Positions 1-11,817 of a DNA stretch of 64,000 bases are shown piece after piece (the first letter of the stretch is position 1; every line of letters begins with the position of its first letter). A program made the translations under genes and the position numbers. The notes under the pieces were generated by a model. It was not told the origin of the DNA and did not search any database. It saw only the letters and a list, made by a program, of their open reading frames with translations. Where the stretch lies: the NCBI GenBank assembly GCA_031763025.1, contig JASSKH010000028.1, forward strand, positions 7,823,324-7,887,323. The letters run 5' to 3'. This DNA is from Macrocystis pyrifera. Taxonomy: Eukaryota > Sar > Phaeophyceae > Laminariales > Laminariaceae.

Positions 1-440
1 CCCCCGAGAGGAGTAGGTGCGGTGGAGATAGCCTTGCGTTTGCATTTTCATTTTTTTATCGCGAGAAGACAACGGCCCTGGAAAATAACTCGGTTTGTTG
101 AACGAGGCCCAATCGACGAACAGCCAAAAAAGGCCCTCGGCTATGATAGGTAGATACTTTCGTGCAGGCGATGCCTGTTTGCCCGCACAAAATTATCAGT
201 CCTGCACTGCCCAGCAGTGGTCCATCTACAGCAGCCCCATATACTCGTAGCACATACACACACACACAAAAAAAAAAAAATGAGAATAAAAAAAAAAAAC
301 TTACACGTGTAATAATAAGATAAAACACCGCCTCGAACGATTTTTTCGAGCCGATTTTTGCCAAAAAAAAAAAAGCAAAAGGGGGGCACGCACACACAAA
401 ACGAAAATAGTGGCCTCGGAAAGCTCTACCCCTGGCGGTT
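1..440. other. No gene seen
   Basis: Poly-A/poly-T rich sequence; the 113- and 84-codon minus frames are Phe/Cys-rich products of the homopolymers. Confidence 0.6.
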
Positions 441-444
441 CTAT

Positions 445-485
445 TTACGGGGGACCATCATGTACACAAAAACCTAATATATTCC
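445..485 (+). mobile_element. MITE-A end fragment
   Basis: Only TTACGGGGGACCAT and part of the AAAAACCTA interior remain. Confidence 0.6.
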
Positions 486-659
486 AGTGTTGTTACTGTT
501 GTAACATCGCGTCGTACGTTAACTAGAGTGCAGTTTGGGATCAACGAGGCCTCCTTCCGCTGCGGCACGAGATCACACCCATACTTGTCGACCCTTCTCT
601 TATCTCTCAACGTCGTCGCTCGTTTGATGCGTGTATCCTTTTTTGCGGGTGCCGTCTAT

Positions 660-1420
660 TCCTTGTTGTCCCCAACCTTGTAGCCTAGTTGATCAGGGGT
701 TCTGCTACCGTTGGTTGTCCCGTGGGTGAGGTCGTGTACGATTTTCCAAACCATCTCCGACGGTGATACGGCGCTGAGGCATGGCGACCGCGGCGTGATG
801 CACCCGGAACGCGTTTACCTGGTTTTGTCGGCACGCAGTGCCGTGGCGTGTCCTCCGTGCGGTTCTTCCGAAACCAACATTACGCCCATGTCGTGCTTGA
901 GGGGCGGGGGGTGGACGCGTGGACGCGATGTCTCACGTGAAAGATTTGCAGTCGCTCGTCCTCTCGAACAAACCAGAACGTGGGGACCGACTACGTACTC
1001 ACCCGTACGGCAGCAGAAAACAAACCTTTCCGTTCGTATATACAGCAGCAGCAGCAGCAGGTGAGAGATTTTATCATCGCACTAAAAACTAAAAAACCTC
1101 GTTCGTGGTCACAATACACGCTCAGAAGCCACAAAAACTAGCATCGACTCCACCGGTGGGGGCTCGCGAGGCGCTGGGTTCTTCGTGGTCCCAGTTGGCT
1201 CCGACGTCCGACGCCGGCGCCCGGCTCCTTCTGGCGCGGGCCGATGTTCTTGTCGTACTCCACAGCATCACACGGGATAGGTCCGGATTTCAGGCCCTCC
1301 TTTCTTCGCATTTCAGTCAGTTCCGCGCTCGACGAAAAGGGAGTGGAGTGGCCGCCGCAGCGATCGCTGCCTTCGTCATAAGCTCTGTGTTTTTTTTTTT
1401 TCCTATTACGGGGGGCCCTA
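660..1420 (-). other. GC-rich segment with open minus-strand frames, possible unrecognised exons
   Basis: The minus strand reads AELTEMRRKEGLKSGPIPCD then AVEYDKNIGPRQKEPGAG at about 1150-1330, HDMGVMLVSEEPHGGHATAL up to a GTAAAC donor near 805-885, and SEMVWKIVHDLTHGTTNGSR running to a TAG near 660-780. Frames differ between these parts and no family is recognised. The plus strand is also open for 117 and 107 codons. It may be a decayed or real split gene. Confidence 0.2.
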
Positions 1421-1452
1421 GTAAATAGGACCAAATATTGTTAGTACAAATA

Positions 1453-1483
<31 letters not shown>

Positions 1484-1530
1484 AGGTTTTTATGCGTACC
1501 GTAGGTTCTATTTACTATGGTCCGCCGTAA
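1406..1530 (-). mobile_element. MITE-A copy (family description here)
   Basis: MITE-A is a ~105-base near-palindrome: TTACGGGGGTCCATAGT at one end and ACTATGGACCCCCGTAA at the other, flanked by TA. An asymmetric middle (AAAAACCTATATATTTACC, then TTTTTACTAACAATATTTGG) fixes its orientation. It has no coding capacity. The ends and TA flanks resemble non-autonomous DNA transposons that duplicate TA on insertion. Two subfamilies exist: type A arms read CCATAGTAAATAGG with interior GGTACACACAAAAACC, and type T arms read CCATAGTTAACAGG with interior GGTATACATAAAAACC. This copy is A/A and has expanded an internal (TA)n. Confidence 0.9.
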
Positions 1531-1706
1531 TAGCCTCTTTCTACTTAGTCGTGCCGTTGTAGAGCTGCGAAATCGCTCACGGAGTGATACTCAAATCACT
1601 GTCTCCCCATACAACAATGAGGCTTTCCCGAAAAGGGGTTCACCCTGCTGGCGTCCCCTCTTTTCTGTTCCAGATTACTAAGCACATTCAGTCCTGAATA
1701 CTCTTG

Positions 1707-1811
1707 TTACGGGGGTCCATAGTTAACAGGACCTTTGGTGTACATAAAAACCTATATATTTGCCTATTTTTACTAACAAAGTTTGGTCCCGTTAACTATG
1801 GACCCCTGTAA
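1707..1811 (+). mobile_element. MITE-A copy, T/T
   Basis: Both arms are type T; the interior is GGTGTACATAAAAACC. Confidence 0.9.
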
Positions 1812-2088
1812 TAATATGTTTTCCCCGTAATCATACTCGGAATACCTTTCCATAGACGCTACATGCATCGCTTGGCGCGTTTAATAGACAGACTCTCCCC
1901 GATGTTCAGAGAATGGCAGCTGTGGTCTCAGTGACATTCGTCCCAGCCGGTGTTTATCTTTTCTCTATCCATGATGTTTATATTTATACACTACAGGTAG
2001 GTACACGACAGCAGTTAAGAGAACCTGTTCTGGCGTAGGCTCGCGGCTTGTTCATAAAAAAAAAAAAAAAAAACAACAGCTATGAATG

Positions 2089-2948
2089 AGACCTATAAAA
2101 TATGCCAATGGAAACGCCAAGCCCAAAAGTTTTCTTTCAGAAAAAAAAAAGCTTTTAAAGAACAGTCGAAAATGTCCTCGTACCGCCGCTGTGGGGGCAA
2201 AAAAAAAAGGGGGAAGAAAAAATGTTTGATTTTTTCTTATTTTGCAGGCGGCGTAATTTGTTGTTTTTTTTTCTCATTGCAAATTGTCAACACGCTGATA
2301 AAAATCTAGCTCGTGCGACGATAGACGCTCGATCTCGACGTATACTCAGCCCATGACCAACCCGCTTGGTGTCGGGCAAGGCCAACGAGCATAGATGACG
2401 GCCTCGAAGATATCAGGTGGGTCCATGGTCTAGGGGGCGAGAGCTTCAGGGCGGCGTCCTGCGGTATCCTCCCAAACCTGAGAAAAAAAACTATTTTTTT
2501 GCCATTCGAGACCGGTCGAGAAATTTTGTCAGCGGTTCTGTGCACACCAAAGGCCGATTGTTTTTCATCATACGCCTGGCCAGCGCCCAACACATGTCAC
2601 CGGCCATTGTGTGAGCACGGCGACTCTAGGGTGGGTCGGAGCCCCTAACGAGCGCACTCCGTTCAGAATTCATGACGCAGTCGTCGGTTTCGTCGAGCGA
2701 TGTCTGTCGAGGACTCGGAACCTCGCCGCTTCGAACCAACCATCCGCCTGGGTTTTTCTGAAGCCGATCTTGGCCCAACATCGGCCCCGGAATTTTGATT
2801 TTTTCGGGGTTTTCCAAAAGTTTGGAACTTTCCGTTTTTAAGAATCGTGCTCATAGCAAAAGCTGTACTTGAAAAATTCTGACCGGTATCTTTGGAAATT
2901 CAAACTTTTTGCGGAAACTTTTGCGTTTCCATCTTTGGCATAGGCTTG
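2089..2948 (+). mobile_element. TIR-F transposon copy 1
   Basis: About 860 bases bounded by inverted ends, ACCTATAAAATATGCCAATG with GAAACGCC on the left and GCGTTTCCATCTTTGGCATA on the right. It aligns by eye over its full length with the reverse complement of the copy at 12692-13530. It has no long frame of its own. It is probably a non-autonomous DNA transposon of unknown superfamily. Confidence 0.7.
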
Positions 2949-2998
2949 AGATCGAGAATTTGGTCGAAAATCATCTTTGCAGGCTGTGTGTGATACTA

Positions 2999-3105
2999 AT
3001 ACGGGGGACCATAGTAAATAGGACTTACGGTACACACACAAAAACCTATATATTTACCTATTTTTACTAACAATATTTGGTCCTATTTACTATGGACCCC
3101 CGTAA
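2999..3105 (+). mobile_element. MITE-A copy, A/A
   Basis: Both arms are type A. It lies about 50 bases beyond the right end of the first TIR-F copy. Confidence 0.9.
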
Positions 3106-3411
3106 TAGTGGTACTTCGATCACGCGTACTGCGGGTTCTACATGGCCTCATGCAACAAGTACAGTCCGAGTACGAGGAAGACAATCGATGTCAACGTTGA
3201 GCACAGGCTCTGAAAGGCTAGTACAAATACACCAGGCAAAAAAATTAGAGTGGCGTTCCTCTCTCGAGCACAACGGCCTCTCCATAAATTCTTGAAAACT
3301 CAACAAAATCTCAACACCCTGAAATTCTCAACTCCCCCCTCAAAATTCTCAATACATGCATGTCGCGTACTACTGATACTGCACCAGGTACGGTACACTA
3401 TCAACAGTCTA

Positions 3412-3516
3412 TTACGGAGGTCCATAGTTAATAGGGCCTACGGTATACATAAAAACCTATATATTTACGTATTTTTACTAACAATACTTGGTCCTATTTA
3501 CTATGGCCCCCCATAA
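3412..3516 (+). mobile_element. MITE-A copy, T/A hybrid
   Basis: The left arm is type T and the right arm type A. An ACCAGGTA motif lies 28 bases to the left. Confidence 0.9.
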
Positions 3517-3654
3517 TAGTGCTCTATTAACAGTGGTTGCGGCTCCTACGGGGAGTTCCAGTCCGCGATGCCACAGCAGCAGCAGTCTGTTCGTCGTTGT
3601 GGCCGCCATGCATGCCCCCACGGACGAATCCCACTACAGTCAGTATTATATATA

Positions 3655-3759
3655 TTACGGGGGACCATAGTAAATAGGACCAAACATTGGCATCAAAAAT
3701 AGGTAAATATGTAGGTTTTTATGTATCCCATAGGTCCCATTAACTATGGACCCCCGTAA
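3655..3759 (-). mobile_element. MITE-A copy, A/T hybrid
   Basis: Left arm A, right arm T. Confidence 0.9.
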
Positions 3760-3984
3760 TACGTACATCAGCTATTAGAGTAGTGCCGGTCCCTCTATAG
3801 TCCCGGTGTCACAATGCGCCGGGCCAACAATACCGGCATTATATGTAGCGACAATCGGCACTACTAGTGTGCGACCTGCCGTCCGGCATCTGCGTGAGAT
3901 ATGCTGTTGCATTCGTGCCACAAAGGAAGGACCGGTAAGATGCGTCGTGTGCATACGACAGCGGTCGAGTTGCATCAGTATGAT

Positions 3985-4020
<36 letters not shown>
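3985..4020 (+). repeat. (CAG)12 microsatellite
   Basis: A pure run. It and nearby poly-G create the long low-complexity minus-strand frame at 3839-4558. Confidence 0.95.
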
Positions 4021-4022
<2 letters not shown>

Positions 4023-4139
4023 GTGACATAAATTTTCAAGTGTGCGGTACCCACATGTCGACGCGACAGATTGCAATAAATGTTATTGATAACAGGTATC
4101 CCTAAAATACATACCAAAAGGGTAACAAGAGATGTGAGA

Positions 4140-4440
4140 ATCACGTAACAACAACAACAACAACAACAATTACAACAAAAACACAACAACAAAGCAGTGC
4201 TGTGCAATGTGCTGCATGCTGTAGAAGGAGTTACCGTATACCAGGTACGTAATAAATACGGATAGCACGGCTCGTGGAAGGAAGGGAGGGAGGGAGGAAG
4301 GAAAAAAGGAACGCCAGTCGGCACGACCAACCACGTCCAGCATGAGCAACACCCATCACCAAGGCACACATATGTAGGTGTGCCCCGTACAATAGTACAT
4401 ACACATACACAGCAGGGGGGGGGGGGGGGGGGGGGGGGGA
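4140..4440 (+). repeat. Simple sequence: (AAC)n, GGGA-rich and a 25-base poly-G
   Basis: (AAC)n at 4146-4170, GGGAGGAAGG repeats at 4275-4310 and poly-G at about 4415-4439. Confidence 0.85.
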
Positions 4441-4540
4441 GGCCTTGTATGTGACCATAACATATCTGAACTACGACAGGGAGGGAGCTAGAGAAGTAGG
4501 ACGAAGATAATAGGTGGGATTGGGCAGGGGGGGGGGGGGG

Positions 4541-4812
4541 GGGTATACTCGATATCATACATGGCCGTAGTCATATGACCATAGACCCTCGCATCTCTAC
4601 GATGCCGGGACGGAGCACGTCGGGTTTTCACCGACTAGGCAGACGTTGCTTGCACCAACCGTGAAGCGCCCGTGAGGTGTTGGGCGAGTCGCGCGAAGGG
4701 CGAGAGCTGCATCCTACTGAAGAACCGCTTTCGAGGCGGATTTCCTTACATATGGACGACAGCGTCAATTAATTGATATTTTCCGGTGTGGCCACTTCCA
4801 GAGACAGCAATG
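4541..4812 (+). mobile_element. Rep-E copy (family description here)
   Basis: Rep-E is a ~270-base dispersed element. It starts after a poly-G run with TACTCGATATCATGCATGGC, then CCGTAGTCATATGACCATAG, CCCTCGCATC, GGGACGGAGCACGTCGGGTT, TTCACCGACCAGGCAGACAT, TGCTTGCACCAAGCGCGAAG, a TTGGGCGAGTCGC stretch, GCATCCTACTAAGAACCGCT, and ends TGGTGTGGCCACTTCCAGAG. It lacks clear inverted ends and coding capacity. This copy is full length. Confidence 0.75.
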
Positions 4813-4934
4813 GGGTGGGGAGGGGAAACAACATACTGGTACCAGGGTAGGTGCCTCAAGTACCCCAGCGCAAAACTGTGTAAATACATTTGAGGTAACT
4901 TCCACTCGGAATTCGAAAGGACACGCATCCCAAC

Positions 4935-5125
4935 CACGCCCCAATCCCAGACGCCAAACGCGAGATGCATACATGACACACGGCAGTAGTGGTCCCTCTA
5001 TAGTGCCGGTATCATATGCGCCAGCCAACACTACCCAATCCAGACGCCAAACGCGAGATGCATACATGACACACGGCAGTAGTGGTCCCTCTATAGTGCC
5101 GGTATCATATGCGCCAGCCAACACT
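4935..5125 (+). repeat. Two-copy tandem repeat, ~95 bases
   Basis: CCAGACGCCAAACGCGAGAT, CATACATGACACACGGCAGT and GGTCCCTCTATAGTGCCGGT occur twice. Further TACCGGCA scraps follow. The GTCCCTCTATAGTCCCGGTG motif also occurs at 3790. Confidence 0.9.
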
Positions 5126-5267
5126 ACCGGCACTAAATATACCGGCAACCGCCACTAAATATACCGGCAACCGGCACTATTAACAACTACTCCGCACACT
5201 GCCACGCCCGTGAATCCCGTCAGCGTCAAGCGAATCCTACAGGCACTACCGTATACCAGGTACCTGG

Positions 5268-5360
5268 TATCACACTAGGGTGATAAGACTAACACACCCC
5301 CTCCGACGACGTTCAAAAGCTGCAGGGTTTATCGACAGCGGGGCGGGCGTACCGAACACG
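5268..5360 (+). mobile_element. MITE-D end (family description here)
   Basis: MITE-D ends read TATCACACTAGGGTGATAAG, then AACACACCCCCT and a GACGATTTTCAAAGCTGC-like stretch. The first 20 bases are themselves a palindrome. Only one end is clear here. Confidence 0.55.
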
Positions 5361-5452
5361 CCGAGCGATGCGTCCGCATGTACGCAACCCTCTCGAGGAG
5401 ATATTTCCAGAAGCCACCGTTTTCGTTTGTGTGTGTGCCCCCTCCCCCCCCC

Positions 5453-5556
5453 TCTCAACCCTTTCAGGGAAAACCGTAGTCCCGCTTTGGGGACAAACCA
5501 GTCAAATTCTCAAGTAGTTTGTCCCCCATGAAAGTGGGACTGCATGCAGTAAAGTA
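5453..5556. mobile_element. MITE-B copy (family description here)
   Basis: MITE-B is a ~100-base palindrome: TTTTAGGACTGCAGTCCCG, then TTTTGGGGACAAACTACTT, a short loop (GAATTTGAGT), then the mirror AGTGGTTTGTCCCCAAAACG, GGACTGCAGTCCTAAAA, often followed by GGGTTGAGA. It has no coding capacity and is presumably a non-autonomous DNA transposon. This copy is diverged at its left end. Confidence 0.8.
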
Positions 5557-6109
5557 GTGCTGAAAAAAAAAAAAAAGAAGGGTTAAGACATGTTTTTGGG
5601 AGGAAACCGGCTCTGAAATTCGTCCCAGGGGAGGGGTGTCATCCCGCGTGATATACTACGGCCTGTCATGGCGGGCAACGGGCACCGACTCGACCGGCAC
5701 TACAGAGGGAACATACTATCAATACACTATCACCAGGTACTAGGTACATGCTGGCGCTCGTACGGTATACGTGTGTAGGAGGGGAAAGTAATTTCCTTAC
5801 GATACCACCAGACGACCAGACCACCCGGTGCCGCCGGCACTTCCAAGCATATTCCTGGACGGAGACCGTTGCGAAAAAGAGCCGTTGTCGTCAAGAACAA
5901 CAACCAGCACACCCGTTTTTTTTCGTTGTGTGTGCAACAGACGACAGCAGCTGGTGGAGTAAGCCGTCTTAATTCGCCGTACGAGAACACGTAGCGAGCG
6001 AGCGATGTTTTGTCAATCGCGGGCAGCATCAAGCATATTACGGTTCTTCGCGTCAGCAACTGCTGTCTAAATATATATGCCGTACAATACGTGCTTTTCG
6101 AATCATCAT

Positions 6110-6258
6110 GAACACTTTTTTTTTTAGCAACAGCAGCAACAAAAAGTGCGATACTATCAAGCGTCTCAAAATACAAAAAACCTTTGTCGGGCATCAACAA
6201 GACCATACATAATACGTACCAGTACGTGTTTTTTCGAATCACCTTGAAAAACCTTTTT

Positions 6259-6297
<39 letters not shown>

Positions 6298-6390
6298 AAA
6301 AAAAAAGAAGACACAAAAAGAAGACAAGCAAGTGCGATACTATAAGATGCAAGCGTCTCGAAATACAAAAAAAAAATCTTGGGCACCCCG
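6110..6390 (+). repeat. Two-copy repeat with (CAG)n inside
   Basis: GTGCTTTTCGAATCATCATG... and GTGTTTTTTCGAATCACCTT begin two ~190-base units that share GTGCGATACTAT and AAGCGTCTCAAAATAC. The second has expanded its CAG run to (AGC)11 at 6262-6295. Confidence 0.8.
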
Positions 6391-6600
6391 ATAGCGACCC
6401 AAGCAAAGGTGGCAACAACCCAGCCAGTAGTCTACGAGCAGCGTTGAGCACCCCCCCCCCCCCCCGCCCAGCTGCACGGGTGATGGGATCATGCTGCGCC
6501 CCGCGCCGCACGACGCCTCCTTGAACCTGTACATAGATATCATCCCCCCCAAAATCACAAGCAGCGTCGCTGTCAATCGCTACTTTCGTACCGTCGATTT

Positions 6601-6640
6601 TTCTCTCTCTCTCTCTCTCTCTCTCTCCCCCCCCCCCCCG
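6601..6640 (+). repeat. (TC)n followed by poly-C
   Basis: (CT)13 and C10. Confidence 0.9.
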
Positions 6641-7230
6641 TTGCCCGCTGAAGTCCCGCGAGGGTTATTAAAGGAAGAGCGACGAAGTCGTACGTACTGC
6701 TGCACTCCTGTGCTTATATACGCGAGTACCACATTGCTGCCTGCCCACGCGCGCATCGTATCGTGCGTACGGACATCTATTTCCTTACAACATTGAAGTC
6801 TGACACATCCGCCCACCCACCCCACGGTATATATCGAAAGGGATGCATTTTTTGCCTTCTGAGGCGATTTTTTCTGACCGGTTCAAGCTCTCCTCAAGTG
6901 AGCAACTACCGGCTATTACGAGGGTACATACATACACGACACGAAAAGAAAAAAAAAACGACACTCCACTTCTTTTTTTTCGGGAGACCCAGACATACGG
7001 GGGAAGATACATAAATGAAGTAATAAAAACAGGAAAAAAAAAAAAACTATTCATAATATGTTTTATGTCATTTCTGACAAAAAAGACAAAAATCTACACC
7101 CGCTACCGTAAAGTAGTGGTATATGTTTTTTTTCCAATTCCGACAAGGTGGCGAATGCGGCTCCGTTTTTTTTTTTTTTTTCGTGTACCCCTTGTCATTA
7201 TATTAATAGTATGATATGATCGTTTTACTA

Positions 7231-7337
7231 TTACGGGGGTCCATAGTTAACGGGACCAATTTTTGTTAGTAAAAATAGGTAAATATATAGGTTTTTATGT
7301 ATACCATAGGTCCTATTAACTATGGACCCCCCCGTAA
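7231..7337 (-). mobile_element. MITE-A copy, T/T
   Basis: The right C-run is expanded to seven. Confidence 0.9.
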
Positions 7338-7540
7338 TACAATATTAACAGCGTATTTGGTTTCACGGTAGGACTACATACTGCATAAAAAAGGAATATT
7401 GGTCAGGTTAACGCGCTATTAGTAACAAACGCCCTTTTCGTTGGCATTTTTTTCGGGCGAGATATTCAGCTCATGCGAGGAGAGCTCACAAAATAACAAG
7501 GCACCACCCATAGAAGGCAGCCCGGGTTATGATAGCATGC

Positions 7541-7564
7541 TGCTGCTGCTGCTGCTGCTGCTGC
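7541..7564 (+). repeat. (CTG)8
   Basis: Pure trinucleotide run. Confidence 0.95.
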
Positions 7565-7715
7565 TTCGGGGGGCCGACACTAACAGTATTTTTAATTTGT
7601 TTCCTACTATTAATAGTAATGGTGTACCATTTCCCTCCGACGTCCCAAACAAGAAAAAAAGAAAAAGTCAAAATAAATACGTAGCTGTTGTTGTTGGACA
7701 TGGTGGACAAAACTA

Positions 7716-7825
7716 TTACGGGGGGGGGGACCATAGTGAATAGGACCAAATATTCCCAGTAAAAATAGGTACAAACATAGGTTTTTATGTATGCCATAGG
7801 TCCTATTAACTATGGACCCCCGCAA
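7716..7825 (-). mobile_element. MITE-A copy, A/T hybrid
   Basis: The left G-run is expanded to nine. Confidence 0.9.
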
Positions 7826-8115
7826 TGGGCCGCGCCCTTCTCTTCGTTACTGGTTTTTCACGGCGGAGGGAGGAGGGAGGTTTGGAGGGAAGGACGTATT
7901 GACACCGTCCACATTTGCCGCCGCGCACCTGGCATGTATGCACGAAATTCCAACTGCGACTTTGTGCGGTGTTCTCTGTCTTAAAAGAGGTCCGTGACCA
8001 CGGGAAACTGCACCTCTCTAGCTGTAAGATGGAGAATCAGGACGGACACTGGGGTGTGCAGAGGTGGTTGGGGTATAACTAACGCTTTGCTGCCGTCAAG
8101 ACTGCTGTGGTGAAG

Positions 8116-8116
<1 letters not shown>

Positions 8117-8151
<35 letters not shown>

Positions 8152-8152
8152 G
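8117..8152 (+). repeat. (AAC)12
   Basis: Pure trinucleotide run, ending in AGCAGC. Confidence 0.95.
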
Positions 8153-8690
8153 CAGCGATACACACATCACGGCACCGCGTACAACCGTTACGCCGCGCTC
8201 CGCACAGCAGCACGTACTCAGACGTTCGTTGTTCGTTTGGTTCGTTCTCGATCATCCCGTTCACTTCCTTCCGGCTCTCAACTCGCACGTACGACAGGAA
8301 AGCTCTCATTACATGCCCAGCATCCCTTCACCGACACATACGCCTAAATATGCCTCCGCTTTCAAGCGTTCTTCGTCCCCACAGGCGTGAATACTCAGCA
8401 GTGCAGTACTCAGTGCAGTGCAGTGCAGTCAGTCAGTCAGTCCTGACGGGGGTTAACAGCAGAGGAGCAGCCGCAGGCCCGAGCCGTACAGGTATAACGT
8501 CTCATTCGCAGCCGAAACAAAACAAAAAAAAAGTCAAGAAATGTTTGCTGGTGCATATTATCGGCGAACACGATAAACAATCAGGACGGACACTGGGTGT
8601 GCTGATGCACCACTCTGATTGCCACCATAAGGATCGATCAGTCTCCCTCTTTATACCCCAAAATTCCTTACATTTCCACCCAGGGTGGTA

Positions 8691-8797
8691 TTACGGGGGT
8701 CCATAGTAAATAGGACCAAATATTGTCAGTAAAAAAAAGGTAAATATATAGGTTTTTGTGTATACCGCAGGTCCCTATTTACTAAGGTCCCCCGTAA
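8691..8797 (-). mobile_element. MITE-A copy, A/A
   Basis: Both arms type A, with a poly-A expansion in the interior. Confidence 0.9.
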
Positions 8798-10065
8798 TAG
8801 TTGGGTAAAAAAGAACGGTTCAACTACTGTGCAGACAACACACCCACACACGAAATACGAGTCGGGAGCTCGTTTTATCATCGTGCACGCATAGCCATTT
8901 CTCTTTGGCGCTTTTTACGAAACAAAAACCGGAGCTTGGAACAACCAACCTCCCCAAAGCGTGTGTGCATGTACCGTATGTACAACGTCTGCCCCTCCGC
9001 CGCTCGTAGTTGAAGGCTTGGGGCAACCGCAAAGCCGCGGCATCTCTTGCTTAACGTACCACCCCCCTTCGCTATTTATCATTCCCAAAGCTCGTTCGTC
9101 GATTTGCACTTGCATTTAAAAAAAACAATTACCAAGGTATCGCGCAGATGCAGGCAGATTCCCAATTCCCACTCGTACGAGCACTTGTTCGCCCGTTTGC
9201 ATCGAATCTTAAAAGTGTCGTGTGCGTAGCGCGCAGATAGTACGCAAATACAGCGCAACAGAATTCTCATTTCCCACAGCAGCTCGTCCAGTTGCATCGA
9301 ATTTCGTCTTTTTTTTTTTTTTTTCGGAACTCGCGCTCTTTTGCACTTTCTGTGACGGGACGAAGACCCGTCATGAAAAAGTCTAGCCTTACACAATTAC
9401 ATATAGATGCATACACCAAAATAAAATACGCCCGCCAGCAGAAGCCAGAAGCCACACGGCAGCAAACCGGTCACCAGCCAGAAGTCACGCAGCAGCAACC
9501 CGTCATCACGACGTCAAGCGTATTGGCGTATCGGCGCTATGACGCGACGCGATGATTGGCGACAAACCGAAAGCGTCATACCAGCTGCCCTTTGGTGTCA
9601 TTCCAAATACGACCTCGTCACCACCTCGTCACCCTGCGACCGCCCACCACCGCCACCAACTCCCGACGGCGGAGGATTCCGAGACCCTTCCGACATCTGG
9701 TTTTGCATGGCATCACCAACGGCGGGCGCCAAGTGGCAAAGCAGGTGTCCATAACAATGAATACCACCCCGCCCTCCCTCCGCGTCGCCATCGCCGTACG
9801 TATGTATACGTACGGCAGACTCACCTGCAGTGGTGTGTGCTTGCACTTCAAGCATACGCGCAACGACAGCAATTATGCGATGCATGTCCGAATATCGTAT
9901 TACGTGTCTACCTACATCCGTCATGGTACCAGTAATAGTTATTGTACATACCGCCGTGTTAATAGTTATCACTATGTCCCAAATTGTAAGCACCATTTGG
10001 TTTAACAAGATGTAAAACCGGTTAGTATCATACAATGGCACAGAGTGGTGCCTGCTGGACGCACC

Positions 10066-10343
10066 GGTTATCACTTATCACACTGGGTGATAGTATAACA
10101 CACCCCCGCCCCGCCGGGGCGAACTTCCAAGCCGATCTCCTCCACAAACCCAGGGCACACAAAACGAAAACGGTCACTTCGGAAGACAAAAAAAAAATCG
10201 ACGATAATTTCATTTATATGGTGTATAAGACTCATTGCCCGGCGTTCGCACCCTCCCCGTGGTCGAAAAAAAAAAACCGCCTCGAACATCGCCCGAAGAG
10301 GTGTGTTAGTTACCTCCCCACCCGGTGTGATACGGTTAGAGAC
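10066..10343 (+). mobile_element. MITE-D element with both ends
   Basis: The left end is TATCACACTGGGTGATAG with AACACACCCCC; the right end is GAGGTGTGTTAGTTACC with CACCCGGTGTGATAC. Length is about 278 bases. Confidence 0.6.
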
Positions 10344-11276
10344 GCATGTGTATACATAATACACACATACCAGGTACACAACATACACACCAGGGACCAG
10401 CAGGGCTCCTTCCAGGTACTGCGCTGCTGCACTATCACCATTACTAATGGCAACATTTTCCGCGAAATCACTCGTACATACGCGCAACGCGCGCCGAAGG
10501 CGTGCTGCAGTTGCGTGCGTGCGCCACGCGCGATTCGGAACCGCGCAAACACTTTTCGCCGCAGGCTCGAAACATTTTTTACAACTGCGCCAGTCCTTTT
10601 TGTTGGGGCAAACAGCTTCAAAATCGTAGAGACGGACGGTACACCCACACCCACACCCACATGCCCCCGTACGGGATACGTTTTGGCCCTCCAAAACGGA
10701 TAAAAAAAACGATCAGGCAAAATGCCTATTTGACGGGAAAATTCCGGCGTTCCTTAGCGAATACCTGACATATCGCGAATTTTCGCCTCTGGTGGCCCTC
10801 CGTGGCCTCCTGCGGGGTGCACAAACACGCTATATACGCGCGCAACAAGCCCCGGCGCCCTGATACACACACGTGCACACTCTCGTATCGGGTTATCCAT
10901 CGGAACAAAAGCACGATTCCGATCCGACACGTATCACACAGGCCTAAAAAAAACGACATGTCCCATACACAACCCTCTATTTATCGGATCGGGTCGCTAG
11001 GAAACTCCGATGCCTACTGTACCTGGTGTGCGATAAACGATACGCGAGGCGGAATTATAGGGTATGCACGTGTGATATACCACCATGTCCCGAAACATAC
11101 GGCCCGTTTGTATACTAATATTCAATCAAAACGGTTCTTATTTTTACGGACAGAGTGGTTCGTAGGTCATGTGTATGTGTTTCGAACTGCCGAGGAGCTT
11201 TGTTTTGTCTTTTTTTTCCATCTTCTGGCCCTTCTCGCGCCGACTTAAACACCTTCTGACATTCGCAACAGAGACG

Positions 11277-11300
11277 GCGGCGGCGGCGGCGGCGGCGGCG
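11277..11300 (+). repeat. (CGG)8
   Basis: Trinucleotide run that leads directly into a Rep-E fragment. Confidence 0.95.
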
Positions 11301-11345
11301 GGGGGTATACTCATGCCACGCACGGCCGTAGTCGTATATATACAA
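11300..11345 (+). mobile_element. Rep-E 5' fragment
   Basis: GGGGGGTATACTCATGCCACGC and CGGCCGTAGTCGTAT follow a (CGG)n run, then the match stops. Confidence 0.5.
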
Positions 11346-11817
11346 GGCTCCCCTCCGGGACGTGCCTGGGGGAGTGCCGCAAGAACGAAACAATACTCGT
11401 ACGAATACCTGCACACCTACCTGTGTTTGGAACTCTTAATGACTGCATCTCCCCATCATTCACGTGAAGAACGCACACATATTTTTTTTGAGGACAGACG
11501 GATGCACTGCTGTTTGTGGAAATGGCGTGGGATCACATCACTGCTGCAATAGCCTAAAAGAGGGCACACCGGTCATTAATAGTGAACATTGATCGTGAAC
11601 AGATGACCCCCGCCGATCAATTCGACGCTTGCGGCGTAAAACGAAAGTACAAAAAGTCGCGTGTGGTCGAGGTTGCGACATAATACCTTGTTACCGGCTG
11701 AGTAAAATCCAGCACGTACAAAAATATATTCCCGCAAAATTAATGTTTCTTGGGGCTCTGGGTAAAAAAAAAAAAGTGGTTTCACAGACACAGCTGAAGA
11801 TTATAGAGAACAATTCA

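Larger units (their letters stand above)
5557..7230. other. No gene seen, apart from simple repeats
   Basis: A 218-codon minus frame (5730-6386) overlaps the CAG-bearing repeat and is rich in Cys and Phe; it is not considered coding. Confidence 0.5.
8800..11810. other. No recognisable gene
   Basis: It holds a MITE-D element and a (CGG)8. Open frames at 9540-9940 (both strands, Pro/His-rich) and 10035-10703 are not convincing: they conflict with each other, and the latter overlaps MITE-D. Confidence 0.5.

Noticed and set aside
3839-4558. 239-codon minus-strand frame
   Set aside because: It is Cys/Pro/Leu-rich because it translates (CAG)n, (AAC)n and poly-G in a row.
5730-6386. 218-codon minus frame
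   Set aside because: Cys- and Phe-rich because of CAG and poly-A runs inside a two-copy repeat.
10035-10703. 222-codon plus frame and 207-codon minus frame
   Set aside because: They overlap each other and a MITE-D element; no recognised motif.
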